Assembly: GCA_015657675.1 (NCBI GenBank)
Contig: JACDQI010000307.1
Location: 1 to 38,079, forward strand
Reading direction: 5' to 3'
Source: Devosia sp.
GTDB lineage: Bacteria > Pseudomonadota > Alphaproteobacteria > Rhizobiales > Devosiaceae
Length of the DNA stretch: 38,079 nt
Position 1 is the stretch's first letter. Each line of letters begins with the position of its first letter. The notes beneath the pieces are model-generated. The model was not told the origin of the DNA. It was given only the letters and a program-made list of their open reading frames with translations, and ran no database searches. A program made the translations under genes and the position numbers. Positions 7,037-14,707 of this stretch are shown here, piece by piece.

Positions 7037-7690
7037 CTAAGGAAGGCAGGACTTGAGAAAAGCACCCGCGGCTTCCATCCCGTCTTCGGAGATTGCATGC
7101 CCTGTTCTCGCCATGACAAACCGTTTGGCATGGATCCCAGCTTTGGATAGGGCATCTGCCGTAGTGGTGATGCCGTTGGTCCCCAGCAATCGATCATCGG
7201 CGCCGGTGATGATGAGGTAAGGCGGCCGGCTGCGCACCTCCTGCACGAGGGTATCCTTGCGCTTCATCCGGCCGGCAATGGCGACGACACCGGCCAGTTG
7301 ATCGGCTCGCCGTGGGCCGACCTCATAGGCGAGCCCTGCGCCCTGCGAGAAGCCGAGCAGTGCAAGCGAGGATGCGGGAAGTCCCGTTGCCGTCAGGTGC
7401 CGATCGAGAAAGTCGTCCAACAGCCCTGCGGAGTATCGGAGCTGTCGGTCGGACTCTGGGGGGCTGGAACCGTCCAACTCGGGGATCGTGTACCAGGCTC
7501 GGCCACCTGGCCGGCCGGCCGCCTGACCCGGCGCATCAGGCGCGAGGAAAGCCGTGTCGGGCAGTGAGGGCGACAGAACCTTTGCCAGCCCAAGCATTGC
7601 CGCGCCGTTCGCGCCAAAGCCATGGAGGAGGACGACAAGGCTTCGTGTCTCACCCGACTGGGCCGGGAGGTGCTCGTGGGTCAGGTCCAA
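7037..7690 (-). CDS. Phospholipase/carboxylesterase family alpha/beta hydrolase (MhqD-like)
   Basis: 217 residues of the compact Abhydrolase_2 family. The oxyanion region is LVVLLHGFGANG; the nucleophile Ser lies in GFSQGAG; Asp is in TGADDRL and His in ARTGHAISEDG. AFLAPDAPG and AWYTI are also family marks. These cytosolic esterases act on small acyl or aryl esters. In Bacillus a related hydrolase, MhqD, belongs to the methylhydroquinone-induced set together with DoxX and ring-cleaving VOC proteins, the same partners found here. The start is TTG 7690 with AGAGAG upstream; no ATG is available before the upstream stop. Last gene of the operon, about 100 bp after the second DoxX gene. Confidence 0.82.
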   Translation of the reverse strand: MDLTHEHLPAQSGETRSLVVLLHGFGANGAAMLGLAKVLSPSLPDTAFLAPDAPGQAAGRPGGRAWYTIPELDGSSPPESDRQLRYSAGLLDDFLDRHLTATGLPASSLALLGFSQGAGLAYEVGPRRADQLAGVVAIAGRMKRKDTLVQEVRSRPPYLIITGADDRLLGTNGITTTADALSKAGIHAKRFVMARTGHAISEDGMEAAGAFLKSCLP

Positions 7691-7792
7691 TTGTGCAATC
7701 TCTCTGTTTCAGGCGTGCTGGGGCAGAAATGGCGGCCGCCGACCCGCGTCCGGAAGTCGGCGGCTATCGATCTCGCGACGTGCGGGTCGACT

Positions 7793-8215
7793 TCATAGAC
7801 GACCATGAGACAGCCCCGTGACCCGGCGCAGATGCACCCACAGGATGAGCAGGGTCAGCGCCAGAATGACCGCCTTCACGGGGAGATCACTGAAGCTGCC
7901 CGCGGAAAGGTCGAGTCCAAGGGCTGCGATCTGGATAACCAGCAGAACCGCAGCGCCAACCGTCACAGTCGACGGAGGAAGCCGCAGCAGCCCAGGCATG
8001 ATCAGGCAGAGTGCGGCGAGCCCTTCAACCGCCGCCACGACGCGGACCACCCACAGCGGCGCGCCGGGGATCCAGATCAGGTCCATTTCGGTCAGGGCCG
8101 AAGGAGAGGATAGCCCTTCAAGCCATGCAGCGATAAGGAACGGGGTGGCAACGAGGATTCGGGCGATCCACAGGGCAGTGGCCCAAGTGTGAGGCAGGGT
8201 GTCAGGGCTGGCCAT
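7793..8215 (-). CDS. DoxX-like membrane protein (second copy)
   Basis: 140 residues with four hydrophobic segments (about 13-32, 51-72, 82-102, 113-130), the DoxX-like four-helix layout. The first helix with an Arg (IARILVATPFLIAAWLEGL) and the VVRVVAAVEGLAAL motif match DoxX/DoxX_2 proteins, inner-membrane proteins thought to work with quinones or thiol redox partners. It starts 6 bp after the cytochrome b561 stop, so translation is coupled. Sequence differs clearly from the DoxX at the operon start, so the two are paralogues rather than a recent duplication. Exact substrate unknown. Confidence 0.75.
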   Translation of the reverse strand: MASPDTLPHTWATALWIARILVATPFLIAAWLEGLSSPSALTEMDLIWIPGAPLWVVRVVAAVEGLAALCLIMPGLLRLPPSTVTVGAAVLLVIQIAALGLDLSAGSFSDLPVKAVILALTLLILWVHLRRVTGLSHGRL

Positions 8216-8221
8216 GGCGCC

Positions 8222-8722
8222 TCACTTCCGACGCGCGGGAAGCATCCGCGCCAGCGTCCCATCCTTGCGGACAAACTGATTGAACACGGCCGCGGCAGCA
8301 TGGGCGAGGGCCGCGAAGAACAGTGCAATGTTGATGCCGAAATGGACGCCGCCCAGTGGCGCGATCCCGTTCCAGGTCAGCATGCCGGTCACCACCATTG
8401 CGAGCAGGAGGCCGTACAACAAGAAGTGCATGGCGTCGGCGAGGCGACCCTGCAGCGCCGAAGTGCCGGCCGCGTGGCCGGGAACACCGTAGCGCCAGCG
8501 CAGGTAGAAGCGCGCAATGACAGCGAGCAGGATTGTACTGCCCACGCCAACATGGACCCAGGCCGATGTCAGGTCCGTGGCCGCAGGTACTTGCCCTGCC
8601 TCACGGGCATCAAGAACCGCGACGATGGCATCGTGGAAGCCAATCTGGACGATCACGCCGACGACAACGATCCAGTGCAACCAGATCTGTGCGGGGCGGT
8701 AGGCAGAGGACGTGGTAGCCAT
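8222..8722 (-). CDS. Cytochrome b561-type diheme membrane protein
   Basis: 166 residues, four transmembrane helices. Histidines sit where the b-type heme ligands are expected: LHWIVV (helix 1), AWVHVGVG (helix 2), DAMHFLLYGLLLAMVVTG (helix 3) and AALAHAAAAVFNQFVRKDGTLARM (helix 4, with the family's NxFVxKDxTLxRM tail). Members pass electrons between quinol and soluble or periplasmic acceptors in the inner membrane. GGAG lies 8 bases upstream of ATG 8722. It sits between the ring-cleaving dioxygenase and the second DoxX, which suggests handling of quinone redox state. Family is secure, partner is inferred. Confidence 0.88.
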   Translation of the reverse strand: MATTSSAYRPAQIWLHWIVVVGVIVQIGFHDAIVAVLDAREAGQVPAATDLTSAWVHVGVGSTILLAVIARFYLRWRYGVPGHAAGTSALQGRLADAMHFLLYGLLLAMVVTGMLTWNGIAPLGGVHFGINIALFFAALAHAAAAVFNQFVRKDGTLARMLPARRK

Positions 8723-8819
8723 TGCAGGGCTCCGGTTTGAGGACTGGGTCGTTGTCAGGCGAGAGAGCAGGGGCGGCGCGCGGCTGCGATGCGGACCGCT
8801 GCGAGGGCGGCATGGGCGG

Positions 8820-9754
8820 TCATGCCGCCACCTCCTTGCGGGACTGGGTGGCGCTCAGCGACAGGTTCAGCGTGACGCCTGCGGGGTCGGTGCCGGTCAG
8901 GGCCCCGGTCGTCGGCTCCTCGGTCAGTTGCGCTGCCGCGGAGCTGAAGGTCGCGGTGTCGCTGGTTTCCAGCCGATAGGACAGCAGGCGCGCCGAGGTC
9001 GCCGGCGCGGGTCGTGCGCCGGGACCCGCCCAGAGGTTCATGGCCAGCCGATGGGTATAGGCCCCTCCAGCGCCCATATCGGCCATGCCGACATGGTCCA
9101 GAAGCAGGTTGCGCGCAAAACCCAGGCCCTCGAACCAGGCGAGGGACGGCTCCAGAGCCGGGACGTGCAGGTGCAGATGCGCGACCGTTGCATCACGGTG
9201 CAAGGGCAGCGCGGGATCGACGCCGTCGGCGAGGGCCAGCTCGGCCGCAACATCAAGGCGTTCGCGCCCGCTATGGACCCGGCCCTGGGCGTCGAACATG
9301 GTGAAGCCGCCGCCGTCATTGCCGAAGCTTCCGAAGCGCTCGGGTGTCTCCCAGGCGATCTCGATGCCGTGCCCGTCCGGATCAGAGAGGTAGAGCGCCT
9401 TGGACATCAGGTGATCGACCGGTGAAAATGGCAGGCCGAGTGCGATGAAGCGCAGCATCCGGCGCGAGAATTCCGCCTGGGAGGGCATGCCGAACGCCAC
9501 ATGGTACATCCCCGCGTGGCCCCGGGCGACCGGGCCGGTGGCGCCGGGAGTGAGCACCACCAGCGTCCGGTCGTGGGTGCCCAGTGCCAGACCAGGACCC
9601 TGTTGGGGGCGGCGGACAAAGCCCAAGGCCTGGGTCCAGAACGCCTCCGCGCGCCGAAATTGGTGACCGACAAGGTCACCGGGCCCCAGGTCAGCCGTTC
9701 GGAAAGTCCGTCGGCCTGGCGTTGCCGGGCGAGTTCGAGTGCGTCGGTGTCCAT
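8820..9754 (-). pseudogene. VOC ring-cleaving dioxygenase (CatE-like), frameshifted
   Basis: About 311 residues if one base is restored. The N-terminal frame begins MDTDALELAR and reads WGPVTLSVTNFGA; the rest continues in another frame as EAFWTQALGFVRRP. The break is in the GC run at about 9645-9657. Two vicinal-oxygen-chelate modules follow, with GMYHVAF, DHLMSKALYLSDPDGHGIEIAWE and, in the second, VAHLHLHVPALEPSLAWFEGLGF and NLWAG. His in YHVAF, Glu in IEIAWE and the HLHL histidines are probable metal ligands. This architecture is that of catechol 2,3-dioxygenases like Bacillus CatE. It follows DoxX by 24 bp, the same gene pair as catD-catE. The single-base break looks like a sequence error. 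Confidence 0.75.
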
Positions 9755-9778
9755 GTCGGCCTCCGGATCAGCAGGGGG

Positions 9779-10210
9779 TCAGGCGCGGGGCGCGATCGGG
9801 GCCTTGCGGGCGCGGCCCCAGAGCACGAAGAGGGCCAGCGCGACGTAGATCAGGTTGAAGCCGAGCACGCCGAATTCGCCACGGATCATATGGAACGGGA
9901 TGGCCAGAGCCTGGATCGCCAGCAGACCTGCCGCGGCCCACACGGTCAGCTGCGGCATGATGCGGGTCAATGCCGGCAAGATCACACCCACCGCGCCGAG
10001 GAATTCGACCACGGCGATGCCTCGTACCAGAAAGACCGGCGCGCCTGAGGTCCAGGCCATGCCCATGTTGGCCAGATCGGCTATGGGCATGGTGCCCTTC
10101 ATCCCGGCGGCCATAAGGTAGAGACCGGAGAGCGCAATCTGGCCGCCCCAGATGGCGATGTTCCAGCCGCGGCTGGTGGGAGCAAGCGAGGGAGTAGCGG
10201 TCATTGTCAT
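9779..10210 (-). CDS. DoxX-like membrane protein (CatD-like), first gene of the redox operon
   Basis: 143 residues, four predicted helices (about 19-37, 58-80, 86-106, 112-131). IALSGLYLMAAGMKGTMP, then FLVRGIAVVEFLGAVGVILPAL is the conserved N-terminal half of DoxX_2 proteins, with a short charged C-terminus. In Bacillus, CatD is a DoxX-family protein encoded just before the ring-cleaving CatE and induced by catechol and quinones; the same order is seen here. The gene diverges from the LysR gene across a 226-bp spacer. AGGAAAGG lies about 8 bases before the ATG at 10210. Function as a quinone-linked membrane partner is inferred. Confidence 0.78.
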   Translation of the reverse strand: MTMTATPSLAPTSRGWNIAIWGGQIALSGLYLMAAGMKGTMPIADLANMGMAWTSGAPVFLVRGIAVVEFLGAVGVILPALTRIMPQLTVWAAAGLLAIQALAIPFHMIRGEFGVLGFNLIYVALALFVLWGRARKAPIAPRA

Positions 10211-10258
10211 GTGTCGAGCCTTTCCTAGTGTTGAACGGGCCGGGCCCGGGTGTCTCTG

Positions 10259-10274
10259 GCGCTGTTTCTAGCGC
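10259..10274. promoter_or_regulatory. Candidate LysR operator in the divergent spacer
   Basis: GCGCT-6-AGCGC is a short interrupted dyad midway between the divergent LysR and DoxX starts, where LysR proteins usually bind. A second GC-rich palindrome, CCGGGCCCGG, lies at 10240-10249. Arms are short, so the assignment is tentative. Confidence 0.3.
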
Positions 10275-10436
10275 TCAAAACGCGCGGGATCATTCCGCAA
10301 CGACCGAAAGCAGACTTTCTCTGCAGTTGATGATCTTGCTGGATGGGCCGATTTTCTTCATCGAGCGGCAACGGTTCGCCGCCTACTCTGGGGCGCTCGC
10401 GGGCCTTGTGTTCAAACTGATCTTCCGGAGGAAAGC

Positions 10437-11342
10437 ATGGACAGCCTTCTCAGCCTGCGGGTTTTCGCTGCGGTGGCCGAGGCAAGGAACTTCTCCGTGG
10501 TGGCGGAGCGCCTGAACCTCTCGGCCGCCATGACCAGCAAGCACGTGCAGCATATCGAGGCCCAGGTCGGCGCGCGGCTTCTCCACCGCACCAGCCGCAG
10601 CGTCAGTCTCACCGAAGCGGGAGCGGTCTACCTGGCGACGGTCCGGCCACTCCTGGAGGGACTGGATGAGGTGGGTGCCCGGCTGGCCCAGTCGACGATC
10701 GATCCGAGCGGCACACTCAAGATTTCGCTCCCGGTCTGGCTGGCAGAGCCCGGCTTCGTCCGCATGCTGGCGGCCTATAGGGAGAGGTACCCGGCGGTGA
10801 ACCTGGATCTCGATCTGAGCGGACGACAGGTCAATCTGGTCGAGGACGGCTATGATCTTGCCCTGCGAGTCAGTCCGTCCTTGCAGGAGGGCTTGATCGC
10901 GCGCCGGCTGGCCGACATCACGTTCCTTCTTGTCGCTTCCCCGCATCTCCTGGATCGGATCGGGCGCCCCAGCACGATGAAGGACCTGACGGGGGCGCCC
11001 TTTCTCGCCTACAGCCCGGTCACCACTGGTGGGCGCGTGCGGCTGGGTCTGGGGCCGAATGCGCCGGAGGCGCACATGCGGTTTGTGCTCCAGAGTGCCA
11101 ATGAGACGGTGCTGTTTCAGGCTGCGCTGGAGGGGATGGGGATCGCCATAATGCCTCACCTTGCGGCACGGCCCTATCTGGACGCGGGACGTCTGGAGCG
11201 GCTCCTGCCCGAACTCACGCCGCCGACGGTGGCGCTGGCAGGTATCTATCCGGAACGCAGTTACCTGCCCGCCAAGACACGCAGCCTGCTCGATTTTCTG
11301 GCTGGCAAAGAGGGCTTTGGCGGTTCGCCCACCCTTGCCTGA
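10437..11342 (+). CDS. LysR family transcriptional regulator
   Basis: 301 residues, normal LysR length. The N-terminal winged helix is complete: MDSLLSLRVFAAVAEARNFSVVAERLNLSAAMTSKHVQHIEAQVGARLLHRTSRSVSLTEAG. A periplasmic-binding-type sensor follows (GTLKISLPVWL, DLDLSGRQVNLVEDGYDLALRV, GMGIAIMPHLAA), most like the AaeR/DmlR group with the VNLVEDGYDLALRV motif. GGAGGA is 6 bases before the ATG. It diverges from the DoxX-VOC-cytochrome-DoxX-esterase operon, which it probably controls in response to an aromatic or quinone compound. The ligand is inferred from context only. Bacillus uses MarR-type repressors for similar genes, so the control here is different. Confidence 0.88.
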   Translation: MDSLLSLRVFAAVAEARNFSVVAERLNLSAAMTSKHVQHIEAQVGARLLHRTSRSVSLTEAGAVYLATVRPLLEGLDEVGARLAQSTIDPSGTLKISLPVWLAEPGFVRMLAAYRERYPAVNLDLDLSGRQVNLVEDGYDLALRVSPSLQEGLIARRLADITFLLVASPHLLDRIGRPSTMKDLTGAPFLAYSPVTTGGRVRLGLGPNAPEAHMRFVLQSANETVLFQAALEGMGIAIMPHLAARPYLDAGRLERLLPELTPPTVALAGIYPERSYLPAKTRSLLDFLAGKEGFGGSPTLA

Positions 11343-11555
11343 ACGGGGCCGGCTGGGCGACCATCATTTCTCCTTAAGAAACGCTGGATCAATTTTACCA
11401 CCAATGATCTCCCTGTAGCGAAAGATTAGCTTCCTCTCATCGGGACACGGTTCGCCGTTCAGGCCCGAACAGACTGAAGCCCGGATGGTCTCCGGCAAGG
11501 TGCGCATGGCGTCGCTCACCGGAGACCGCAACCCAGATCACTCAAGGAGACCACC

Positions 11556-12047
11556 ATGTCGATCACCCGCCGCGCGCTGCTGGCGCTTGCCACCGCCTCC
11601 ACTGCCCTGTCGCTGTTTGCCGGCACGGCCTTTGCCCAGGACAACTACAAGGAAAAGATCCGCATCTTCTACGACACCTTCAACACGAACGATGCGAACC
11701 TTCTGGACCAGATCCTCGCCGAGGACTGGGCGCATATCCCGGCCGCCCCGGGAGAGGAGCCGGGCCGCGACGGCTTCAAGAAGCAGATTCCCGGCTTTGC
11801 CACCACGTTCAAGGATGGCAACATCAAGATCGAGGACATCGTCCAGGAGGGCAACAAGGTGGTTGTCCGCTCAACCTACACGGCAACCCAGGCCGGCCCG
11901 TTCATGGGGTTCGAGGCAAAGGGCCGCCCCTTCACCATCATGACGATCGATATCCACGAGTTCAACGAGGACGGTCTCGTGCAGACCAGCTGGCACCTCG
12001 AAGACTGGCTGGGCGGGCTGTTCCAGATGGGCGCCTTCGAGCAGTAA
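11556..12047 (+). CDS. Exported SnoaL-like (NTF2-fold) ester cyclase family protein
   Basis: 163 residues. A signal peptide is evident (about 1-28, ITRR then a hydrophobic stretch ending AFAQD; the twin Arg could mean Tat export). The mature part has the SnoaL/NTF2 pattern: IRIFYDTFNTNDANLLDQILAEDWAHIP, GFKKQIPGFATTFKDGNIKIEDIVQEGNKVVVRST, and IDIHEFNEDGLVQTSWHLEDWLG, which matches SnoaL-like polyketide cyclase or ester cyclase domains. Strong AAGGAG precedes the ATG. It is transcribed alone, 213 bp after the LysR gene. The role is unknown; binding or turnover of a small hydrophobic ring compound would fit both the fold and the neighbours. Confidence 0.8.
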   Translation: MSITRRALLALATASTALSLFAGTAFAQDNYKEKIRIFYDTFNTNDANLLDQILAEDWAHIPAAPGEEPGRDGFKKQIPGFATTFKDGNIKIEDIVQEGNKVVVRSTYTATQAGPFMGFEAKGRPFTIMTIDIHEFNEDGLVQTSWHLEDWLGGLFQMGAFEQ

Positions 12048-12164
12048 CCTTCAGCGACAATGGCGGCTCGGGGCCATGGCTCCGGGCCGCACTTGATATT
12101 GCCACGGGAGTTTTACGAAGTCATCAAGTGCACGACACTGCATGTCTCGTCGCGCCATCAGCGT

Positions 12165-12184
12165 CCGCTTGGGGCCAGAAGCGG
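12165..12184. repeat. Short intergenic dyad (CCGCTT/AAGCGG)
   Basis: CCGCTT (12165-12170) pairs with AAGCGG (12179-12184), flanked by GCGT and TCGT. This motif resembles a dispersed intergenic palindrome common in rhizobial genomes. It stands 118 bp after the SnoaL-like gene and may also end its transcript. The rest of 12048-12360 shows no gene. Confidence 0.3.
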
Positions 12185-12360
12185 TCGTAGGCGCCCTCGC
12201 AAGAAGTAATGGTCAACCGTATCCCGACGACTCTCGCCCTTGCGGCGGGACGGCGGGAGCAGACCGAGCGTCTTGAACGAGGTCGGTCACGAATTCGGCA
12301 GCGCATCGCCAGCCGTGCGCGCGTCAAGCAATTGGCCTCACCCCTTCCGGGCGCGACCTA

Positions 12361-12698
12361 CTTTCCCTGCGCGAGTCCCGGCATTGCGGCGGGACGTTCA
12401 CCCGACCGATGCCAAGTCGGTGTATTGCTCTACCGGGTGCAAACACCAAGGGCGCCGGGTCTGTCGTCACGCCATTGAATGTCAGCACTGCCGCAAAGAA
12501 CTCCGGCCGACCAACTGGAAAAGAAATCTTGCAGCCGGGAGCGTCGGGAGGCCCACGACCGGCCGCGCGACCACCGCTGGAATTGCAGTATGGTGCGGTG
12601 AGGCATTACCCGCAGCCGAGGCCGGCGCACACTTCTGTAAGGCGCTGCCTCCTCGTTTCCTATCGCTGCAACCTGGGCAGCACGCCTTTCGGCAGTAA
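12361..12698 (+). pseudogene. Degenerate zinc-finger gene fragment
   Basis: One frame reads RHCGGTFTR (12379-12405). A shift of one base then gives TDAKSVYCSTGCKHQG (to about 12450), a typical C..CGxxFTPTDAKxxYCSxxCK zinc finger like that of small island regulators. The second frame continues through a CQHCRKE motif to a stop at 12698. No start codon or ribosome site is evident. It is probably a relic of a finger protein broken by an indel; a short functional protein is unlikely. The surrounding 700 bases otherwise contain no gene. Confidence 0.35.
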
Positions 12699-12741
12699 GC
12701 ACTTCGGTGCTTGGACTAGGTGTCGTATCAGCGCATATTCC

Positions 12742-12765
12742 GTAACATTGCTAAAGCAATGATAC
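12742..12765. promoter_or_regulatory. 24-bp hix-like palindrome with AA core before the serine recombinase
   Basis: Eleven-base arms GTAACATTGCT and AGCAATGATAC match as inverted repeats at 10 of 11 positions around a central AA dinucleotide. This is the form of a serine-recombinase crossover site, in which the two central bases are the overlap. It lies 15 bp before the recombinase ATG, so it could be its crossover site, its autoregulatory operator, or both. Confidence 0.55.
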
Positions 12766-12780
12766 AAACGAGGCAGAAAA

Positions 12781-13464
12781 ATGCAGGTCTATGGGTACAT
12801 CCGAGTGTCCACCGCCGAGCAAGCGGCGACCGGCGATAGCCTCGACACTCAGCGCAACAAGGTGCTCGGCTACGCGCTGATGCAGGGATGGCAACTGGCT
12901 GACGTCTACGTCGAGTCGGGTGTCAGCGGCTCTGTACCGCTTGCGGAGCGACCCGCCGGCGCCAAACTGCTCGGCATCATCGAGAAGGGCGACGTGATCG
13001 TTACGCCGAAGCTTGATCGAATGTTTCGCTCGGCCTCGGACGCGCTCGGCACATTGGAGGAGATGAAAGCCCAGGGTGTTGGTTTGGTGATGCTCGATCT
13101 TGGCGGAGACGTGACCAGCAATGGTATCAGCAAGATGGTGTTCACGATCCTCTCGGCCGTCGCAGAGCAGGAGCGAGACCGCATCCGGGAGCGCATCCGT
13201 GAGGTGAAGCGACATCTGGCCTCGCAGGGCGTGTATGGTGGTGGGAAACCGCCGTATGGCTATGACGTTGTGGATGGCCGTCTGGTCGAGAACGAGGACC
13301 AGCAGCGCATACTCTCCACCATGCGGGGCATGCGGGACAATGGTGATAGCTACCGGATGATCGGGGCCGCCGTGGGCATGCAGCCGATGACCGTCAAGCG
13401 GATCCTCGACCGGGTGCCGATTACGCCCGACCGGCAGCCGATTGCGTCAGCCGTCGGCGCCTAG
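12781..13464 (+). CDS. Serine recombinase, resolvase/invertase type
   Basis: 227 residues. The catalytic domain starts VYGYIRVSTAEQ with nucleophile Ser10 and Arg8, includes SLDTQ, DVYVESGVSG and PKLDRMFRSASDAL (catalytic Arg pair), and ends with the long E-helix region EQERDRIRERIREVKRHLASQGVYGGGKPPYGY. A short C-terminal part (RMIGAAVGMQPMTVKRIL) is a plausible helix-turn-helix. Length excludes the large serine integrases and fits the resolvase/invertase group, with a longer GGKPPYGY linker typical of recombinases in mobile elements. A near-perfect palindrome lies just upstream. It may resolve, invert or have moved the cargo that it borders. Most likely a separate acquisition from the tyrosine integrase. 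Confidence 0.88.
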   Translation: MQVYGYIRVSTAEQAATGDSLDTQRNKVLGYALMQGWQLADVYVESGVSGSVPLAERPAGAKLLGIIEKGDVIVTPKLDRMFRSASDALGTLEEMKAQGVGLVMLDLGGDVTSNGISKMVFTILSAVAEQERDRIRERIREVKRHLASQGVYGGGKPPYGYDVVDGRLVENEDQQRILSTMRGMRDNGDSYRMIGAAVGMQPMTVKRILDRVPITPDRQPIASAVGA

Positions 13465-13682
13465 AGTGCTCTACTGCGGCTGATAGTCGGCCAATGGTCC
13501 AGCAGGTCTTGCGGTCATTCTCGTCGGCCTTCCCGTCATTCCCCAGAGCCGAGTTGGTGACACGCATTGTGAGCCGCTCCTTCGCACCTGGCCAGGCGCT
13601 GCTCCACAAGATAGAACTTTGCAAGATACGCAGAAACCAAAGTGGAATGGCAGGGATGAACGCTGCGGCGCCAGCCGCGCAT

Positions 13683-14471
13683 TCAGACGTCGTAGACGAT
13701 CGTCAGACCTGGGCGGTTGCCGAAATACTCCTTCGACACCTTGCTCAGCTTAGTGGCCACAGCCTTGCCCTGGGCAACGACTCTTGCCGGGCGATCTGCA
13801 AAATTCGCAACAAGATCGCCAAGGATGTGGGCCTGCATCGCTGCGCGACTTGCATATTCGCTTTGGAACGTTGTCTCGAAAGACCCATCCGGGTTCTGAA
13901 CGGGTGTGCTGAACTCGGCGGCGAAGGCATCCCAGCTACCGCGGAGCGAATTGTAGCGGGCGAGGCAGGCGCGCAAGGTTTCAACCTCATCGCTCAGCCG
14001 TATGCAGTCATTGATGACGTCCGCCGCCTTCGCCTTGATAAAGGGCACAAAGTCCTCGCTCACGAACTGGGGCGCCGCGTTCTCGGGCATGACTGTGGGT
14101 GTGATGACGCTCCAAAGTTCCGAGGCCGGAGTGTTGGGGGCAACCCGACTACGTGCCTCATCAACGATCAGCTGCAGATTGTAGGCGAGGTTGGTGAGCC
14201 GCTGCGCGGTGATTATCGCTCTACTTGCCCCCGCTTGCTCTACGTTGAGCCGTGCCTCTTCGTCCCGCCGCAGGGTGATCTGACTGCCTCTTTCTGCGAT
14301 CACGTAGGAGATTACTCCGGCGACAAGGACGCCCCCGAAGCCGGCTAACAAGGTGCTGCCAGACGGGGAGGCAGCAAATGCTTCGATATCGGCGCCCCAT
14401 CGCTGGGCGGTCCCGGTACCAAGTGCAATACCAGTTGTTAAGCCGATAAAGCCGGCCGTTGCTCTTCGCAT
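13683..14471 (-). CDS. Hypothetical membrane protein with large soluble domain
   Basis: 262 residues. Two hydrophobic segments near the N-terminus (about 8-22, and 39-58 with LLAGFGGVLVAGVISYVIAERG) are followed by a helical soluble region of 200 residues without known motifs. The start ATG at 14471 is preceded by GGGAGG at a good distance; an in-frame GTG at 14486 overlaps that ribosome site and is not used. It is the last gene of the right-hand unknown block and is convergent with the serine recombinase. Membrane anchoring plus a helical body is seen in many effector or sensor subunits of defence and exclusion systems, but nothing here proves it. Confidence 0.6.
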   Translation of the reverse strand: MRRATAGFIGLTTGIALGTGTAQRWGADIEAFAASPSGSTLLAGFGGVLVAGVISYVIAERGSQITLRRDEEARLNVEQAGASRAIITAQRLTNLAYNLQLIVDEARSRVAPNTPASELWSVITPTVMPENAAPQFVSEDFVPFIKAKAADVINDCIRLSDEVETLRACLARYNSLRGSWDAFAAEFSTPVQNPDGSFETTFQSEYASRAAMQAHILGDLVANFADRPARVVAQGKAVATKLSKVSKEYFGNRPGLTIVYDV

Positions 14472-14707
14472 TAGTGTGCCTCCCACTGGCGGCTTGTAGT
14501 AGGGCGTTGATGCCCCGGCCCTACCCCACCGAGGAAATAAATGCGCGCGGCAAATCCGTAATCGGCGCGTTACGCGCTACGATCAAGAACGCCGACCTTG
14601 AACCGGCCGACGAGCCTGTGCGCATCAAACTCAGGTAGTCCGGACGGGATCGACGCCATGCCCAGATACCCCCGGGTCGAAAACCCGGCGAGCCGGTAGA
14701 CCCACAC

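Noticed and set aside
8736-8819. 22-codon frame between the VOC and cytochrome b561 genes
   Set aside because: Ala/Arg-rich, no motif; probably a leader-like chance frame.
14521-14640. Short plus-strand peptide frame with TEEINARGKSVIG
   Set aside because: It reads like a protein piece but has no start or ribosome site, is only about 40 codons and has no recognisable family; kept as unexplained.
14672-14688. CCGGGT/ACCCGG hairpin after the Ntn-like gene as terminator
   Set aside because: Only a 6-bp stem and no T-run on the minus strand.
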